This document shows, piece after piece, positions 9,768-18,535 of a stretch of 20,529 nt of DNA (the first letter of the stretch is position 1; the number at the start of each line of letters is the position of its first letter). This DNA comes from Phoronis australis. Its lineage: Eukaryota > Phoronida > Phoronidae. The stretch is from NCBI GenBank assembly GCA_002633005.1, contig NMRA01000624.1, forward strand, positions 1-20,529, given 5' to 3'. The position numbers and the translations under genes are program-made. The notes under the pieces are model-generated. The model searched no databases and was not told the DNA's origin. It saw only the letters and a list, made by a program, of their open reading frames with translations.

Positions 9768-10358
9768 GCTCATGCTTACACCAGAGCTTATAGCGTCATC
9801 TCTGTGTTCGATACACAACTGGAAAATTGAGCAATTCCATGACATGAGTAAACTTACAGATTTGTACTCTAATCATGAGACTTGATTGGCTAATTTTCTG
9901 AGGTTGTGGGTTCAAGTAATGTGCTTGAACCATGCAGTCTGCAAGTAACCATTTTGTCATAACCAGCACAGTCTGAGATGGAAATACAGAGAAAAAGTGG
10001 CTATCATTAACTGAATAAGCTTCAGTTTGGCACACCTATTCTTTCTTTTAAGAGAGATCATCAACTTACGGTTACATGGGCATGTGTAGGTGCTCTGTAT
10101 TCTCACAACTCTAAAATGTAAAGCAAAACTAATTAGATATTCTCAAGTATAGCCATGTTGACCAAGAAACACCACCACTGTACTCAGTACGACCAACAGG
10201 GATGTGAACTTTCTAAAAAAGGTATTGGCATGGCCAGGTGATGGAGAGTGGACAGCATGTCCTTAACACATCCCACAAACTTCTGACCCCCTCCCCAAGG
10301 ACAATTCTTTACATTAACTGCTACATGTACACTGTTTTGCTTGCTGAAATCGACCTAA
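9768..10358. other. No gene seen
   Basis: Minus-strand frames here overlap the transposon end or have no motif. A hairpin GGTTCAAG (9909-9916) / CTTGAACC (9924-9931) is present. It superficially recalls a tRNA B-box, but no A-box or cloverleaf can be drawn around it. Confidence 0.4.
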
Positions 10359-10875
10359 AAGCCCTTTCATACTAACTTAACTCCGGTCTAAGCAGAGCGT
10401 CAACGCAAACTGCGAAGTTAACTGAACCGCTCATACCGGCTTTGGTAGTAAACGGACATCGAAGTAAATAGTAGCTGACGATGTTGCCATCGAAGTAATC
10501 TCAACGTAGTGCAGATGCATCGAGTGCACGCTTAAGATTTTTTAATGTGATAATTTGGGAACATTGGCATGTGTTAATTGACACAAAACCTACTTCTAAT
10601 TCGATTGGTGATCATTCGAGTAAAATATGAGCAACTATTAGCGACGGCACTGCCCTGTAATTGTTGACGATAACAGTGGCCCCTGGTGATAACTTCGATG
10701 GGACCGAAGTTGACTGTTCAACTGCACCGCAGAGTCGACGCTCCGCTGTTAAAGCCACCTGTTTAAGGCGAAATTAACTGGCGCTGATAACTTCCATCCA
10801 TTACCGAAGTTAACAGTCCATACCGACTGCAACTCGCCAAAACATCGACGCGTCGACGTCAGTATGAAATGGTCT
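10359..10875. mobile_element. PIF/Harbinger-like MITE with TAA target duplication
   Basis: The left end AAGCCCTTTCATACTAAC and the reverse complement of the right end AGACCATTTCATACTGAC match at 15 of 18 positions. Both ends are flanked by the trinucleotide TAA (10356-10358 and 10876-10878), the TWA duplication characteristic of PIF/Harbinger insertions. The 517-base interior is non-coding and contains direct repeats of CATCGAAGTAA and several copies of GAAGTTAACNG in both orientations. No transposase is present, so it is non-autonomous. Confidence 0.7.
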
Positions 10876-10878
10876 TAA

Positions 10879-11915
10879 CAGTTGAAGCAAAAGTAACTAA
10901 TCTGGGCCAGCGTGAATCAGTATTAGTAATCGCAACAAATCGCAGAGCAAAACCTGACAGCTGATCAAATTCTCTCCCTTCAAAATGATTCGGGTCTGAT
11001 GCACGCCGGCTGAGATCAGTTACCCATCAGTGAATGCTCTGAGCGTGAATATGAGCAAAATGATCCTGTCCTTTCAGAGTCGAAAATATTTTCTATTTCC
11101 CTGCTGGGGATCCCATTTTTACGTATACATGTCACGGTTTGACCTGTTGTTACCACCACTATTTCAGATAAGCTTGAGATCATAGGAACAATGATATTTC
11201 TTTCGTTACTATGCCGCCTCTTTTTAAGCTAAAGGCTCGCCCTTCTCAAAAGCGATATTTTACTGTTGTTTTGGCAAAATCTGTCAACCTGCCGGCAAAT
11301 AAATGCGTGCTTTTATTTCCTTCCACCACAATTTTTTACGAAATTGTCATTCGTAACTAAATTGGTAGACAGTACCCGCCGGCATCAGAAACTTTAGTTT
11401 TGCTCCTTTTGTGTGAAGCAAGGCAATTACTGCATTAACGATGACTCTAAGGCGATAAAATACTGGCCGAAATAAACCAAACTATCGTGGACTAAAACTG
11501 GCGTTTTTTTCTATCAAATTGGCTTCCAAAATTGAATGCTCCATGAAAATTTTTGTTATTGTCGTTCGATCCCGAAGAAATACGATAGATATTAGCCAAA
11601 TACGATGTCATTGTTGTTCTTACCAAGGGAAGTGTGTTTACTGTAATTTCGGATACACAATTGGTTTATGAGCGCCAACAAAAGATTGCAAGTACGCTTT
11701 AACGATAAAAAAAATGTTACCTGATCTTGGATACCCCTTTCGTGTGGAGTTGAAACTGTACGTTGTTCATTTTTTACTATACCATAAAACTACTCATGTT
11801 AAAAACATGGAAAGCGCATAGAGACACATCTATCAAGTCGACCTGGAACATTTGATAGAATTTCATTCACACAGTCCGTGTGACAAACACCTTGCAAACT
11901 CATGAAATACATCGC
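10879..11915. other. No gene seen
   Basis: There is no open frame of note on either strand, no recognised repeat and no convincing splice-bounded block. AT-rich intergenic or intronic DNA. Confidence 0.45.
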
Positions 11916-12073
11916 TTTCGTAAAATGTAACAATGGTACATTTCTCGCATGTGCATTGGACATAAATTGTAACGGTTACATCAAATGTAACAACATGTTA
12001 CATTTTAGGAGAGGCCTGGCATCGTAAAATGTAACAATGGCATAAAATGTAACAATTGTTACATTTTACGAAA
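11916..12073. mobile_element. Short element built from nested TGTTACATTTTA palindromes
   Basis: A perfect 17-base terminal inverted repeat, TTTCGTAAAATGTAACA (11916-11932) and its reverse complement (12057-12073), bounds 158 bases. Inside lies a perfect 26-base palindrome (12043-12068, centre AATT), a 10-base-arm palindrome of AAATGTAACA near 11984-12008, and further copies of AAATGTAAC. In all, TGTTACAT or its complement makes up most of the element. It could be a MITE with iterated ends or a cruciform-forming repeat. There is no clear target duplication and no coding capacity. Confidence 0.65.
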
Positions 12074-12633
12074 TAGTATACAGTGGCTGCGGTGGAAGAA
12101 TCTCCAGTTGGTCAGCTGTGGTCACCGAATTATCCGATTCCCCTCATGGCACTCACTGAGTATAGATCCATTTAGCTCTCTAATTTTGTGTGCAACCAAA
12201 GGATTTGAGTAACAATAAGAACGTCAGAACGAGGACATGTAGCTGGAGAAGGAGATCATAGCGTCTGCTCAGCGTCAAATCTGAATATACTTGTTCAGCG
12301 AACGCTCAGAATGCTCTGCTATTCGAATGCATGCAGGTCGCGTTACTTACTTGTGCAAAAGTAAAAATAAATCCCTGCACACACTAATGTGGTCATTTAA
12401 CACTTCAATTGCAGAGTGAAGCAATGCATCGATTTGTAGACCAAGTAACGCTAGAGCCGTGCACGGGTTATAGTCAGTAAGTAAGTAAACAAACAAACAA
12501 ATTAATAAGTTGTTTCTTANAGACATTCTGAGTAAAAGCAGTTTGACCAATGCGAAACTTTAACAAAAGCACTGATGGCATGTCTCGAATTTGCCACAGT
12601 TATGACTCTCAAAGCTGACCGGATATGCCGAGT
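12074..12633. other. Probable 3' flank of a minus-strand gene; no gene seen
   Basis: This stretch lies downstream of the stop codon at 12634 on the minus strand and could hold its 3' UTR. I do not see a canonical AATAAA on the minus strand close to the stop, although ATTAAA overlaps the stop codon itself. A short (GTAA)3/(AAAC)3 microsatellite is at 12477-12500 and an N at 12520. Confidence 0.35.
12477..12500. repeat. Short (GTAA)n/(AAAC)n microsatellite
   Basis: Three units of GTAA run into three units of AAAC. It is too short to be informative beyond marking non-coding DNA. Confidence 0.6.
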
Positions 12634-12722
12634 TTAATTTTGCAACGACTCTTTCAGTTTTTGCCTCAGTCGGCCTACACGTAACCCGCGGGGGCTGGCT
12701 TCAAAGAGACTGAAATCTAGTT
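12634..12722 (-). CDS. Terminal exon of an unrecognised minus-strand gene
   Basis: The strong acceptor AAATTTCCCCTCAG precedes the block. Two bases complete a Glu codon with the G left by exon 12861-12949. Then 28 codons (LDFSLFEASPRGLR... ending KLKESLQN) run to TAA. The last 15 residues look like a short amphipathic basic helix (VGRLRQKLKESLQ). The intron is 138 bases. I do not recognise the family. Being the last exon, it fixes the C-terminus of this gene. Confidence comes from the good acceptor, the matching phase and the single frame that stays open. Confidence 0.5.
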
Positions 12723-12860
12723 CTGAGGGGAAATTTGTTATGTTGCCTAATTTGTATAAGTGAACGTTATTTGTGGAGCATTTTTTGTAGAAGATTGCTA
12801 ATCCTGGATAGTATATTACCATTGTTCTGCTAAATACATTGTTTGTGATATTTCTCATAC

Positions 12861-12949
12861 CTGAGGTCGCTACCAAGTTGGCCAGAACAATGCGTTCACG
12901 ACTGATATAGAAACCGGTTGGTCTGAGATCGTAATGGACTTCTGGGCGT
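12861..12949 (-). CDS. Internal exon of an unrecognised minus-strand gene
   Basis: The acceptor TAATACTGTTTCTCAG and the donor CCTCAG/gtatga bound 89 bases in which only one of three frames is open. It encodes 29 residues (RPEVHYDLRPTGFYISRERI followed by VLANLVATS), with one leading base and one trailing base. The trailing G joins AA of exon 12634-12722 to make Glu. The segment looks like a soluble, folded region rather than low-complexity sequence. No domain is recognised. Confidence 0.5.
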
Positions 12950-13482
12950 CTGAGAAACAGTATTATAGCCTTGGCGATAGATGGTCAAGAAAAACGGCGC
13001 ACTATATACTGGTCAGAGCTTAATTATCATACATGTTGCATTCACAGCTCCACGGTATTGCTCACTATCTTGGATGTTCAATATTACAAGAGATTACAAT
13101 GATATCATTCTCCATACCGAGAGCCGACATTTCTGTTGCTTTTCCTTCTGACAAGGATGTCAGATTGTAAAGAACTTTGATTTTCTATGTACCAACTTTA
13201 CCAACTAAGAGCTTTGATTTGTTATGTATCACCTTTACCAACTAAAATGGTGACCTGTTCAAAACGTCGTGTATTCCGTTTACAAAAATACATGTACATT
13301 TCCATGTATAAAGTGCAGACGTCACCGCAACAATGATGCCTCAATATTTCTGTTTACGTCTCTGTTTATTGCGCTCAGATTATCTTACGACATGGATTCA
13401 GCAATTGCTTCATTGTTGACCATTGTACATTTGCATGTATTAGACAGGTTTTACCTCTTTACTGGAGCAGGCTTTTTATCAC

Positions 13483-13571
13483 CCTTTATGAAGCTTGGGC
13501 AGCCGGTGGGAAGGATCACACAAAAATTCTGGATTGGAAGAACGGACCGGCAAGAATTGGGAAGTACGGGG
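13483..13571 (-). CDS. Possible upstream exon of the same minus-strand gene
   Basis: On the minus strand the acceptor GCGCACCTTTACAG and the donor AAAGG/gtgata bound an open block of 29 codons (starting PRTSQFLPVRSSNPEFL, ending LPKLHK) that leaves GG. With the first base of exon 12861-12949 this makes Gly, so the phase is correct. The region is GC-richer than its surroundings. However, all three + strand frames are also open over most of it (one stops at 13577), so the coding strand is less sure than for the two downstream exons. The intron to the next exon would be 533 bases. Confidence 0.3.
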
Positions 13572-14207
13572 CTGTAAAGGTGCGCTATATTGTGAGAAAT
13601 ATTGTATGCAAATTTTTGTAAGAACTTGCAGTGGATATCAGCTTTTTACTGGAGGCACTGTTGGCAATGGCACAGTAATGTTTTGTACAAGAATCACACC
13701 ATAGTTTTTCAGAACATGTGTCGTACAGACGATCACTGTTTTAAAGAGTTCATGTACTTTGGCAGTTGTATAACTAAATGTTCGTCGTTTGACACCCAAT
13801 AAAACACCGACATTCAGTATTTCGATCTATCATTCAAAATGCAAATCATGGTTAGTGCTGTTCATTTTCGTCCGTACTTGGCATTGTTTCACCCGTCTTC
13901 CCCATGCCAAGGTCCGCTCTTCCAATATAACCCTTGGTATTACACCAATGATTGTACGTGCGCTTCAATAATCAAAGATCTGAATGACTTATATGTAAAA
14001 CTCATAGTAATCAATAAACTATACATGACAAAATACCTTTACATGCAACAAATATTTAACAATGAACAAATTGCTATCATATTGAAATGCAAGTCTGAAA
14101 CCATCCAGTCATCAGTTGTGGAGTTAATCGTACTGCAATTTCTTGATTAAAATATTCTAGAACTTCGAGGACCTCTCTTCCAATTCCAAGAGAACATGAC
14201 ATTTGCG
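13572..14207. other. No gene seen
   Basis: Overlapping + strand frames (13602-13802, 13789-13971, 13839-14150) are AT-rich, have no motif and no consistent splice borders, so I treat them as chance. Confidence 0.35.
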
Positions 14208-14247
14208 TCCGGTTACAGGTTCTTGCGTTGCGTTGCGTGACACCTGG
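14208..14247 (+). repeat. Left arm of inverted repeat flanking a retroelement fragment
   Basis: TCCGGTTACAGGTTCTTGCG followed by a GTTGC duplication and GTGACACCTGG is matched in inverse orientation at 14654-14690. The left arm contains an extra GCGTT unit, a short slippage expansion. It brackets the GIY-YIG fragment at 14332-14643. Confidence 0.6.
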
Positions 14248-14331
14248 AGAATACTGTCACCCCAAGCAGATGAGATCTTGAATCTTACCCCACCGTGTTT
14301 GTTAAGGGGAGGATAGAGCACTTTTACATAC

Positions 14332-14643
14332 ATGGCTTCTTTACCCCTCTTTCATAGGGTTGTGTATATCATCCGTTGTGAGGGAGAAGGCTCCAAGCAG
14401 TGTTATATCGGGGAAACAGCCGCTAAAAAAAGAGAATGTATTAACATAAAAAGAACCTTGCCATCGGTTTACAATCGCCCCGTTCGTGTGCTCAAAGCTT
14501 CAGTACAGAGAATTTTGAGATTCTGAGTAGAAAAAAAGATCTGGCGCGAAAGAGGTGAAAAAGTAGCCATATACGCCAAAGCGCTCAACCTTTCCCTTAT
14601 TAAGCACGGGAGAAAGCTTCAAGATCTCGTCTGCTTGGTATAA
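14332..14643 (+). pseudogene. GIY-YIG endonuclease fragment of a Penelope-like element
   Basis: The first frame (about 14356-14526) contains VVYIIRCEGEG and CYIGET, the two strands of a GIY-YIG nuclease fold as found at the C-terminus of Penelope-like retroelements. After a stop (14524-14526) and a frame change, 14533-14643 continues with IWRERGEKVAIYAKALNLSL and KHGRKLQ, matching the second half of that domain (usual form RG.KEAIY...NPSLN...GR). Where the family usually has the catalytic Glu (KEA) this copy reads KVA. No reverse transcriptase is visible upstream. Another roughly 40 codons stay open after the TAA. It is a decayed 3' remnant in the flank or intron of the CAP gene. Confidence 0.6.
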
Positions 14644-14653
14644 CAGAATCCGA

Positions 14654-14690
14654 CAGGTGTCACGCATTGCAAGAACTCGTATCCGGTAGC
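14654..14690 (-). repeat. Right arm of inverted repeat flanking the retroelement fragment
   Basis: CAGGTGTCACGCATTGCAAG followed by AACTCGTATCCGG is the imperfect reverse complement of 14208-14247. Inverted partial copies at element ends (pseudo-LTRs) have been described for Penelope-like elements; applying that here is inference. Confidence 0.55.
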
Positions 14691-15227
14691 AGTTGCCATA
14701 TTTCCTGTGAAGCGGAAGGAAGTTCTAAGTCAGTTTAATCTAGTAAGTCCAGTTGAAACGATCCAATTCACGCCACAAAAAATATCATAACGTAGACGCA
14801 TAAATAAAGAATACGATAGTTCATGTCAATGATACGTAACCAAGCCCAATTTCACGCAATATACATTGTATTACTCTTCTTGAAAACTTTACCGAAGTAT
14901 ATTATTGCAGTAGGTAATTAAAATTAAACACATTGTAGATGATTTTTAGGATAAAAGCTGGCAATATATCGTTATTGCTTTAGACCACATTCAGCAACCC
15001 TCTTTTCAGTACGGTCCAGTCTTAGGTGACGACTCTGATCTCGTACAATTACGAGTCGCCAGTTTCCTCCAAGACGAACAGGAACTTAACTCGGGAGTTG
15101 TGATAAGTTTTGCAGCAGTGAATTTTGTACATGTAGATGAAAATTACGTTTTGTTGACGCAATGTCATTTATAACAACTTTCCGAGAACATTTATCTTCG
15201 ATAGATGGTGTCTGCTCAAACTTATAG
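14691..15227. other. Upstream intron or flank of the CAP gene; no further exon found
   Basis: I searched for the expected preceding CAP exon (a His-x-Thr-Gln-x-x-Trp motif ending in phase 2 or 1) and did not find it. A minus-strand frame 15086-15289 overlaps the exon at 15228 and is probably its shadow. The TACATGTA octamer occurs at 15128-15135. Confidence 0.4.
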
Positions 15228-15293
15228 AGTCGGGTGCGGTGAAGCCATCTGCGAAATCCTTGGTCACATTTATGTGTGTAACTACGCACCCAG
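15228..15293 (+). CDS. CAP-domain protein, exon with GCG...CNY core
   Basis: Preceded by GCTCAAACTTATAG and followed by the near-perfect donor CCCAG/gtaagt. The open frame encodes VGCGEAICEILGHIYVCNYA plus Pro, the conserved fourth-strand region of the CAP (SCP/CRISP/PR-1) sandwich, where VGCG, a Cys and YVVCNYxP are the family signature. It ends with AG, completing Ser with the first base of exon 18536-18615. CAP proteins are mostly secreted and disulphide-rich, and their ligands vary. The acceptor could be 2 bases downstream (start 15230), which changes only the phase. Upstream exons with the signal peptide and the His/Glu cavity are outside the window or not found. Confidence 0.8.
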
Positions 15294-15694
15294 GTAAGTA
15301 TATGCCTTTATTCAATAGCTTGGTTTTGTAAATAAGGGTAGTATTATTATATTGTCGTTTGGAGAATGATAGTAATCAATGTCTTTACTTCCAATGAGGA
15401 AAATCTGCTAATTGGTGGAAATTTGCTAAACAATGTAATAACATGTCAAAAGAAATAACACCAGTAAATGTGACATGTCGTTCGTTGAAGTGTTCGTGTT
15501 CAGTTGTCCGGTTAAATGTCAGCCAAGTTGTAAGTGACACTTAAGGTCATGTTGAACACTAAAAAAGCTCCAAATTTGATAGAACATCATATCTCTGAAA
15601 TGGTTGATCGGATAAAAACCAAACTGGAACTTATTGCTTTAATATTGGGTTTACATACTGTGAACTAAGGGCAATAAATTATCTACGTAAGTTA

Positions 15695-15812
15695 TTGTGT
15701 ACTCGAGCATAGAATAATAGACACGTATCTTGATTTCGCCCAAAAGTAGAGTAGAAAATGCCAAACCTAATTTCGAGTTCCCTTTCGAGTAAAAAGATTG
15801 GAGACTGGGCCC
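15695..15812 (-). mobile_element. Terminus of the CCGGTCTCCAATC transposon family
   Basis: Read on the minus strand from 15812 it begins GGGCCCAGTCTCCAATCTTT and continues with TACTCGAAAGGGAACTCGA and further ACTCGAG motifs, the same terminal and subterminal design as 8398-9767. The other end cannot be found within the next kilobase, so this is a solo or truncated end. It abuts the point where LINE homology stops. Confidence 0.6.
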
Positions 15813-17031
15813 AGGATAGTGATTACTCATCATGACTTCGAGTGTTTCCTCGGCGGAGCGTGTGTATGAGCCATCCTCTTTTTGAATGACATCGAGTCTG
15901 GAGGAGTGATTCTTCTTAAGCAATTGCACCAGCCTTGCAAATGCAGAGAGGCTGATAGTTTGCTGACAGAAATTCCTCCAGGATTTGCGCTTCAGTTTGC
16001 TTGTGTCAGACTTAAACATACGATAGACAAGATGACATGTATCCCAGCACTCGTCAGTGTCAGTCCAAATTGCCGCTCTGTGAGCTTTACGTGCATTACC
16101 CCGAAGTGCTGCTAGTTCTTTGGTCCACCAAATGTGTTGTTTTGGTTTCCCGGTGACCTTAATACAGCGTTTGGGGCAGGAAATATCTAGTGACTTGGTC
16201 ATCTGCCAATTTGTTTACATCAGAACGAGTCCTGATATTTGTTGTTTCTAGAGTAAAAACAGATTTGGGAAACCTTTGAACGATAGAGTTCCCAGTTCAT
16301 CTTATTGATATTCCTATATTCAGTAAATAGTGGAACAACGGAAGTTCCCACTTCAAACTTGATATCTCTGTAGTCAGATAAAGAAGTTGCAGAATCCACT
16401 CTCCAATTAGTTACCACACCAACAGCAGGCAAACTAACCAGAGTATGGTCTATAAATTCCTGCCGGTTTCTGACTACAAATGTGGACTCATGGCCCTTGT
16501 TTCATATTAACAGTTGTGAGCTGACAATGAGCTCTAGAAGTGCCTCACCTCTTGGGTTGGTGTCAGTGATGTGTCACACCTCGTGATGTGAATTGGCATC
16601 ACAACAAATAACCAAACGGATATTTTTGGCTCTGCAGTGATTGGTGATTTGTTGTAGTTTAGATGGGGTGGGTTCTCTGCGGAGTCCCCTGGCAAATAGG
16701 CTGAGACCCACCATACTGTGCATATTAGACCATTTGGTCTTAGTGTATCACAGGACACTGCCACAGTGTCCCTGTCACAAAACTCAGGAAGGATTCTTGA
16801 GGTTATGTCCTTGGATACTGGAATCGCAGCCCTGGGCTTGATGTTGTTACCCATTGAAGCAATATAAGATTTGGCATTCCTAGAAGTGTTCATCATCGCG
16901 CTTCCCCGACAGTACGGCTCTTGTACGAAGGCCATGAATACGCTATTGCGCTCAAGCGTTTGTTGCAGAAGGAATGATGGGTTGTTGGCCCGGTTCAGAT
17001 TTTTCTGCCAGATTTTAACCTTTATGATTCA
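15813..17031 (-). pseudogene. LINE ORF2 remnant: endonuclease and linker
   Basis: The frame starts around IWQKNLNRANNPSFLL and includes FVQEPY (catalytic Glu), SAYLPGDSAENPP, LVICCDANSHHEV (catalytic Asp-x-Asn), and TSLSDYRDIKFEV. In active family members the last motif reads SDH; here the catalytic His is Tyr. The Trp expected after HHEV is a TGA stop, and another TGA follows about 27 codons on. Frameshifts are needed near 16670, 16235 and 16205. From 16202 the linker reads WWTKELAALRGNARKAHRA, SWRNFC and DGSYTRSAEETLEVM, typical of the segment before the reverse transcriptase. The element breaks off at about residue HYPG. Confidence 0.8.
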
Positions 17032-17063
17032 TTTCATCATGTTCAGAATATACCAGTGACTGT

Positions 17064-18074
17064 CTATCCAGACTCCACATCACTCGTGAGTGGGGTAGGA
17101 GCCAGGGAAGATCTGTCATTGGATTGTACAAGTTCAGAAGCCTCAGCAGCATTCCCTACCTCAGTCGTTTCATCACCCACGTCCATTTCCACTGACTTTG
17201 AGGTGGGCGCACAGTCAGCTTTCATGTCCGAGGTTGACATCCTTTCTGAGGCCTGGACAGAAGCTTTGGCCCCTTTACTGCTTTTGCCCCTAGCTCTAAA
17301 AAGCACACGCCTAGCAAAGCTGCACCAGGGACGAAAATCCATCCCCCGGAGAACCTGCCAAGCGGACTCTTCGAAGGCTAGGACAATGGTAAATCCCTTA
17401 GAGGGATATTTTGACGTAGGTTTGATGGCAGTCATTGACACCACATGAACCTTTGTCATATCCAGGTCATCTTTGCACTCCTTAAAGACCAACAAGAACT
17501 CTTCCTTATTAGAGGCAACTTCCTCTGACATACAGTGTGACAGAAGGCCTTGAACACAGGAGGTAGATCGCCTGGACCCATCACATGGTACCCTGATCTG
17601 TGAGAGTCAGGACCATCAGGACATCAAAGACACTAAGATCTTTCTTAGCCACGCTAGCATAAGGGAATTTATCCACTTTAGCCACTTTGGTGGGTGGTTT
17701 TGAGGATGTCCCAGGAGTCGAGCTGTCAGTCTTAGGGCGATTAACACCCTGCTGAACATCAATTTCTAAGTTTTCAAGCTTCTTCTAAACCGCCTGGCGA
17801 GCCTGCTTTGTCTTCTGCCTAGCAGCAGCAGAGAGACGGTGGGAGCTGCCATCAGGCCCAGTTGAAGTCTTTCCGCCACCATTCGCTCTGTGAGGAGTGT
17901 CCGGGGCAGGTTTGTGGTTCGCGTCAGCAGCCGCCCTAGCCGCTTTCACAAGCTTGGTAATCTCACATTCCAGTGATTTCTCAGAGCAAGCGTCCACAGT
18001 AGGGGGTGCTTCCACTTGCCTTATAGAAACTCCTAGGGAGGAGTCTTAGAGGCGGACGTCCGGATCGGATTCAT
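17064..18074 (-). pseudogene. LINE ORF1 (gag-like) remnant
   Basis: A likely start (MNPIRTSASKTPP) at 18074 runs into a stop after 13 codons. The frame then continues from about 18024 with a Lys/Ala-rich, low-complexity region (KAARAAADANHKPAPDTPHR) to a TAG at 17785-17787. It goes on (KKLENLEIDVQQGVNRPKTD) to a frameshift near 17600, and ends with a 155-codon open stretch closing at 17064. That last part includes a compact domain (VHVVSMTAIKPTSKYPSKGF, MDFRPW) resembling RNA-binding gag-like folds of LINE ORF1, and a Ser/Glu-rich tail. No CCHC knuckle is seen. It needs one frameshift and two or more stops corrected, so it is dead. Confidence 0.65.
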
Positions 18075-18535
18075 AATGAAAACCTTTTAGTTCCCATGCG
18101 CTGCTGTCCAAAATGTTGTTATGAATGGTTTTTAATGCCTTTCATGAGGATATATCTGAATAAATATATCAAAATAAAATGAATAGTGATTTTTTGAAAA
18201 AGCCTTAAAAATTGCACGAAACGAAAATTAATCAATAATTTAAAAAAATCTAACAGCCCCATTAAAAAAACTGGTCGATATGGTTGTTTTGCTATCATTG
18301 TACCTCGAGTTCGTTTTTGTTAAATTTTACCAAAACGGCATCGTCAGGTGACCCATACATGTACTTGTTAACAGATCAGTAAAAAAGTCATGAATCAATA
18401 TATAAGATTTTTACTTTCATAAAATATAATCTTACTGAACTAAAGTCTGGAGTTTTATAGGCATTTGACTAATTGCGCATACATGTACCTCTCACTAAGT
18501 CCAACATAACCTTACATTGAGTTCGTTGATTGCAG

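Larger units (their letters stand above)
15813..18074 (-). mobile_element. Decayed Jockey/I-type LINE, 5' part only
   Basis: Minus-strand order is a gag-like ORF1 (18074 to 17064), then ORF2 with an apurinic-type endonuclease and the linker leading to a reverse transcriptase. It stops at 15813 before any reverse transcriptase motif. LINEs are normally truncated at the 5' end, so the loss of the 3' part here points to later disruption by the DNA transposon at 15695-15812 or to deletion. Multiple stops and frameshifts show it is inactive. It lies antisense in an intron of the CAP gene. Confidence 0.85.
15294..18535 (+). other. 3.2 kb intron of the CAP gene carrying transposons
   Basis: The intron starts gtaagt and ends TTGATTGCAG. 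It contains the relic of an inverted-repeat DNA transposon (15695-15812) and an antisense LINE (15813-18074). The part at 15294-15694 has no feature of its own. The last 460 bases (18075-18535) are AT-rich, carry two TACATGTA octamers, and show no gene. Confidence 0.7.

Noticed and set aside
9486-9845. Minus-strand 119-codon frame as a transposase
   Set aside because: It runs through the terminal repeats and subterminal array of the element at 8398-9767 and has no catalytic or zinc-binding motif.
9909-9931. GGTTCAAG hairpin as a tRNA T-arm
   Set aside because: The loop sequence and surroundings do not fit a tRNA; it is only a simple hairpin.
13471-13577. + strand frame with VGRITQKFW, recalling the His-x-Thr-Gln-x-x-Trp CAP motif that should precede exon 15228
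   Set aside because: The conserved His is Arg, the spacing from Trp to the next Gly is too long, and the donor needed is poor. The minus strand gives a better splice-bounded exon at the same place.
15086-15289. Minus-strand 67-codon frame
   Set aside because: It overlaps the well-supported + strand CAP exon at 15228-15293 and has no motif of its own.
17056-17448. + strand 130-codon frame, and the + strand frames at 15882-16115 and 16641-16841
   Set aside because: They are antisense shadows of the LINE reading frames.
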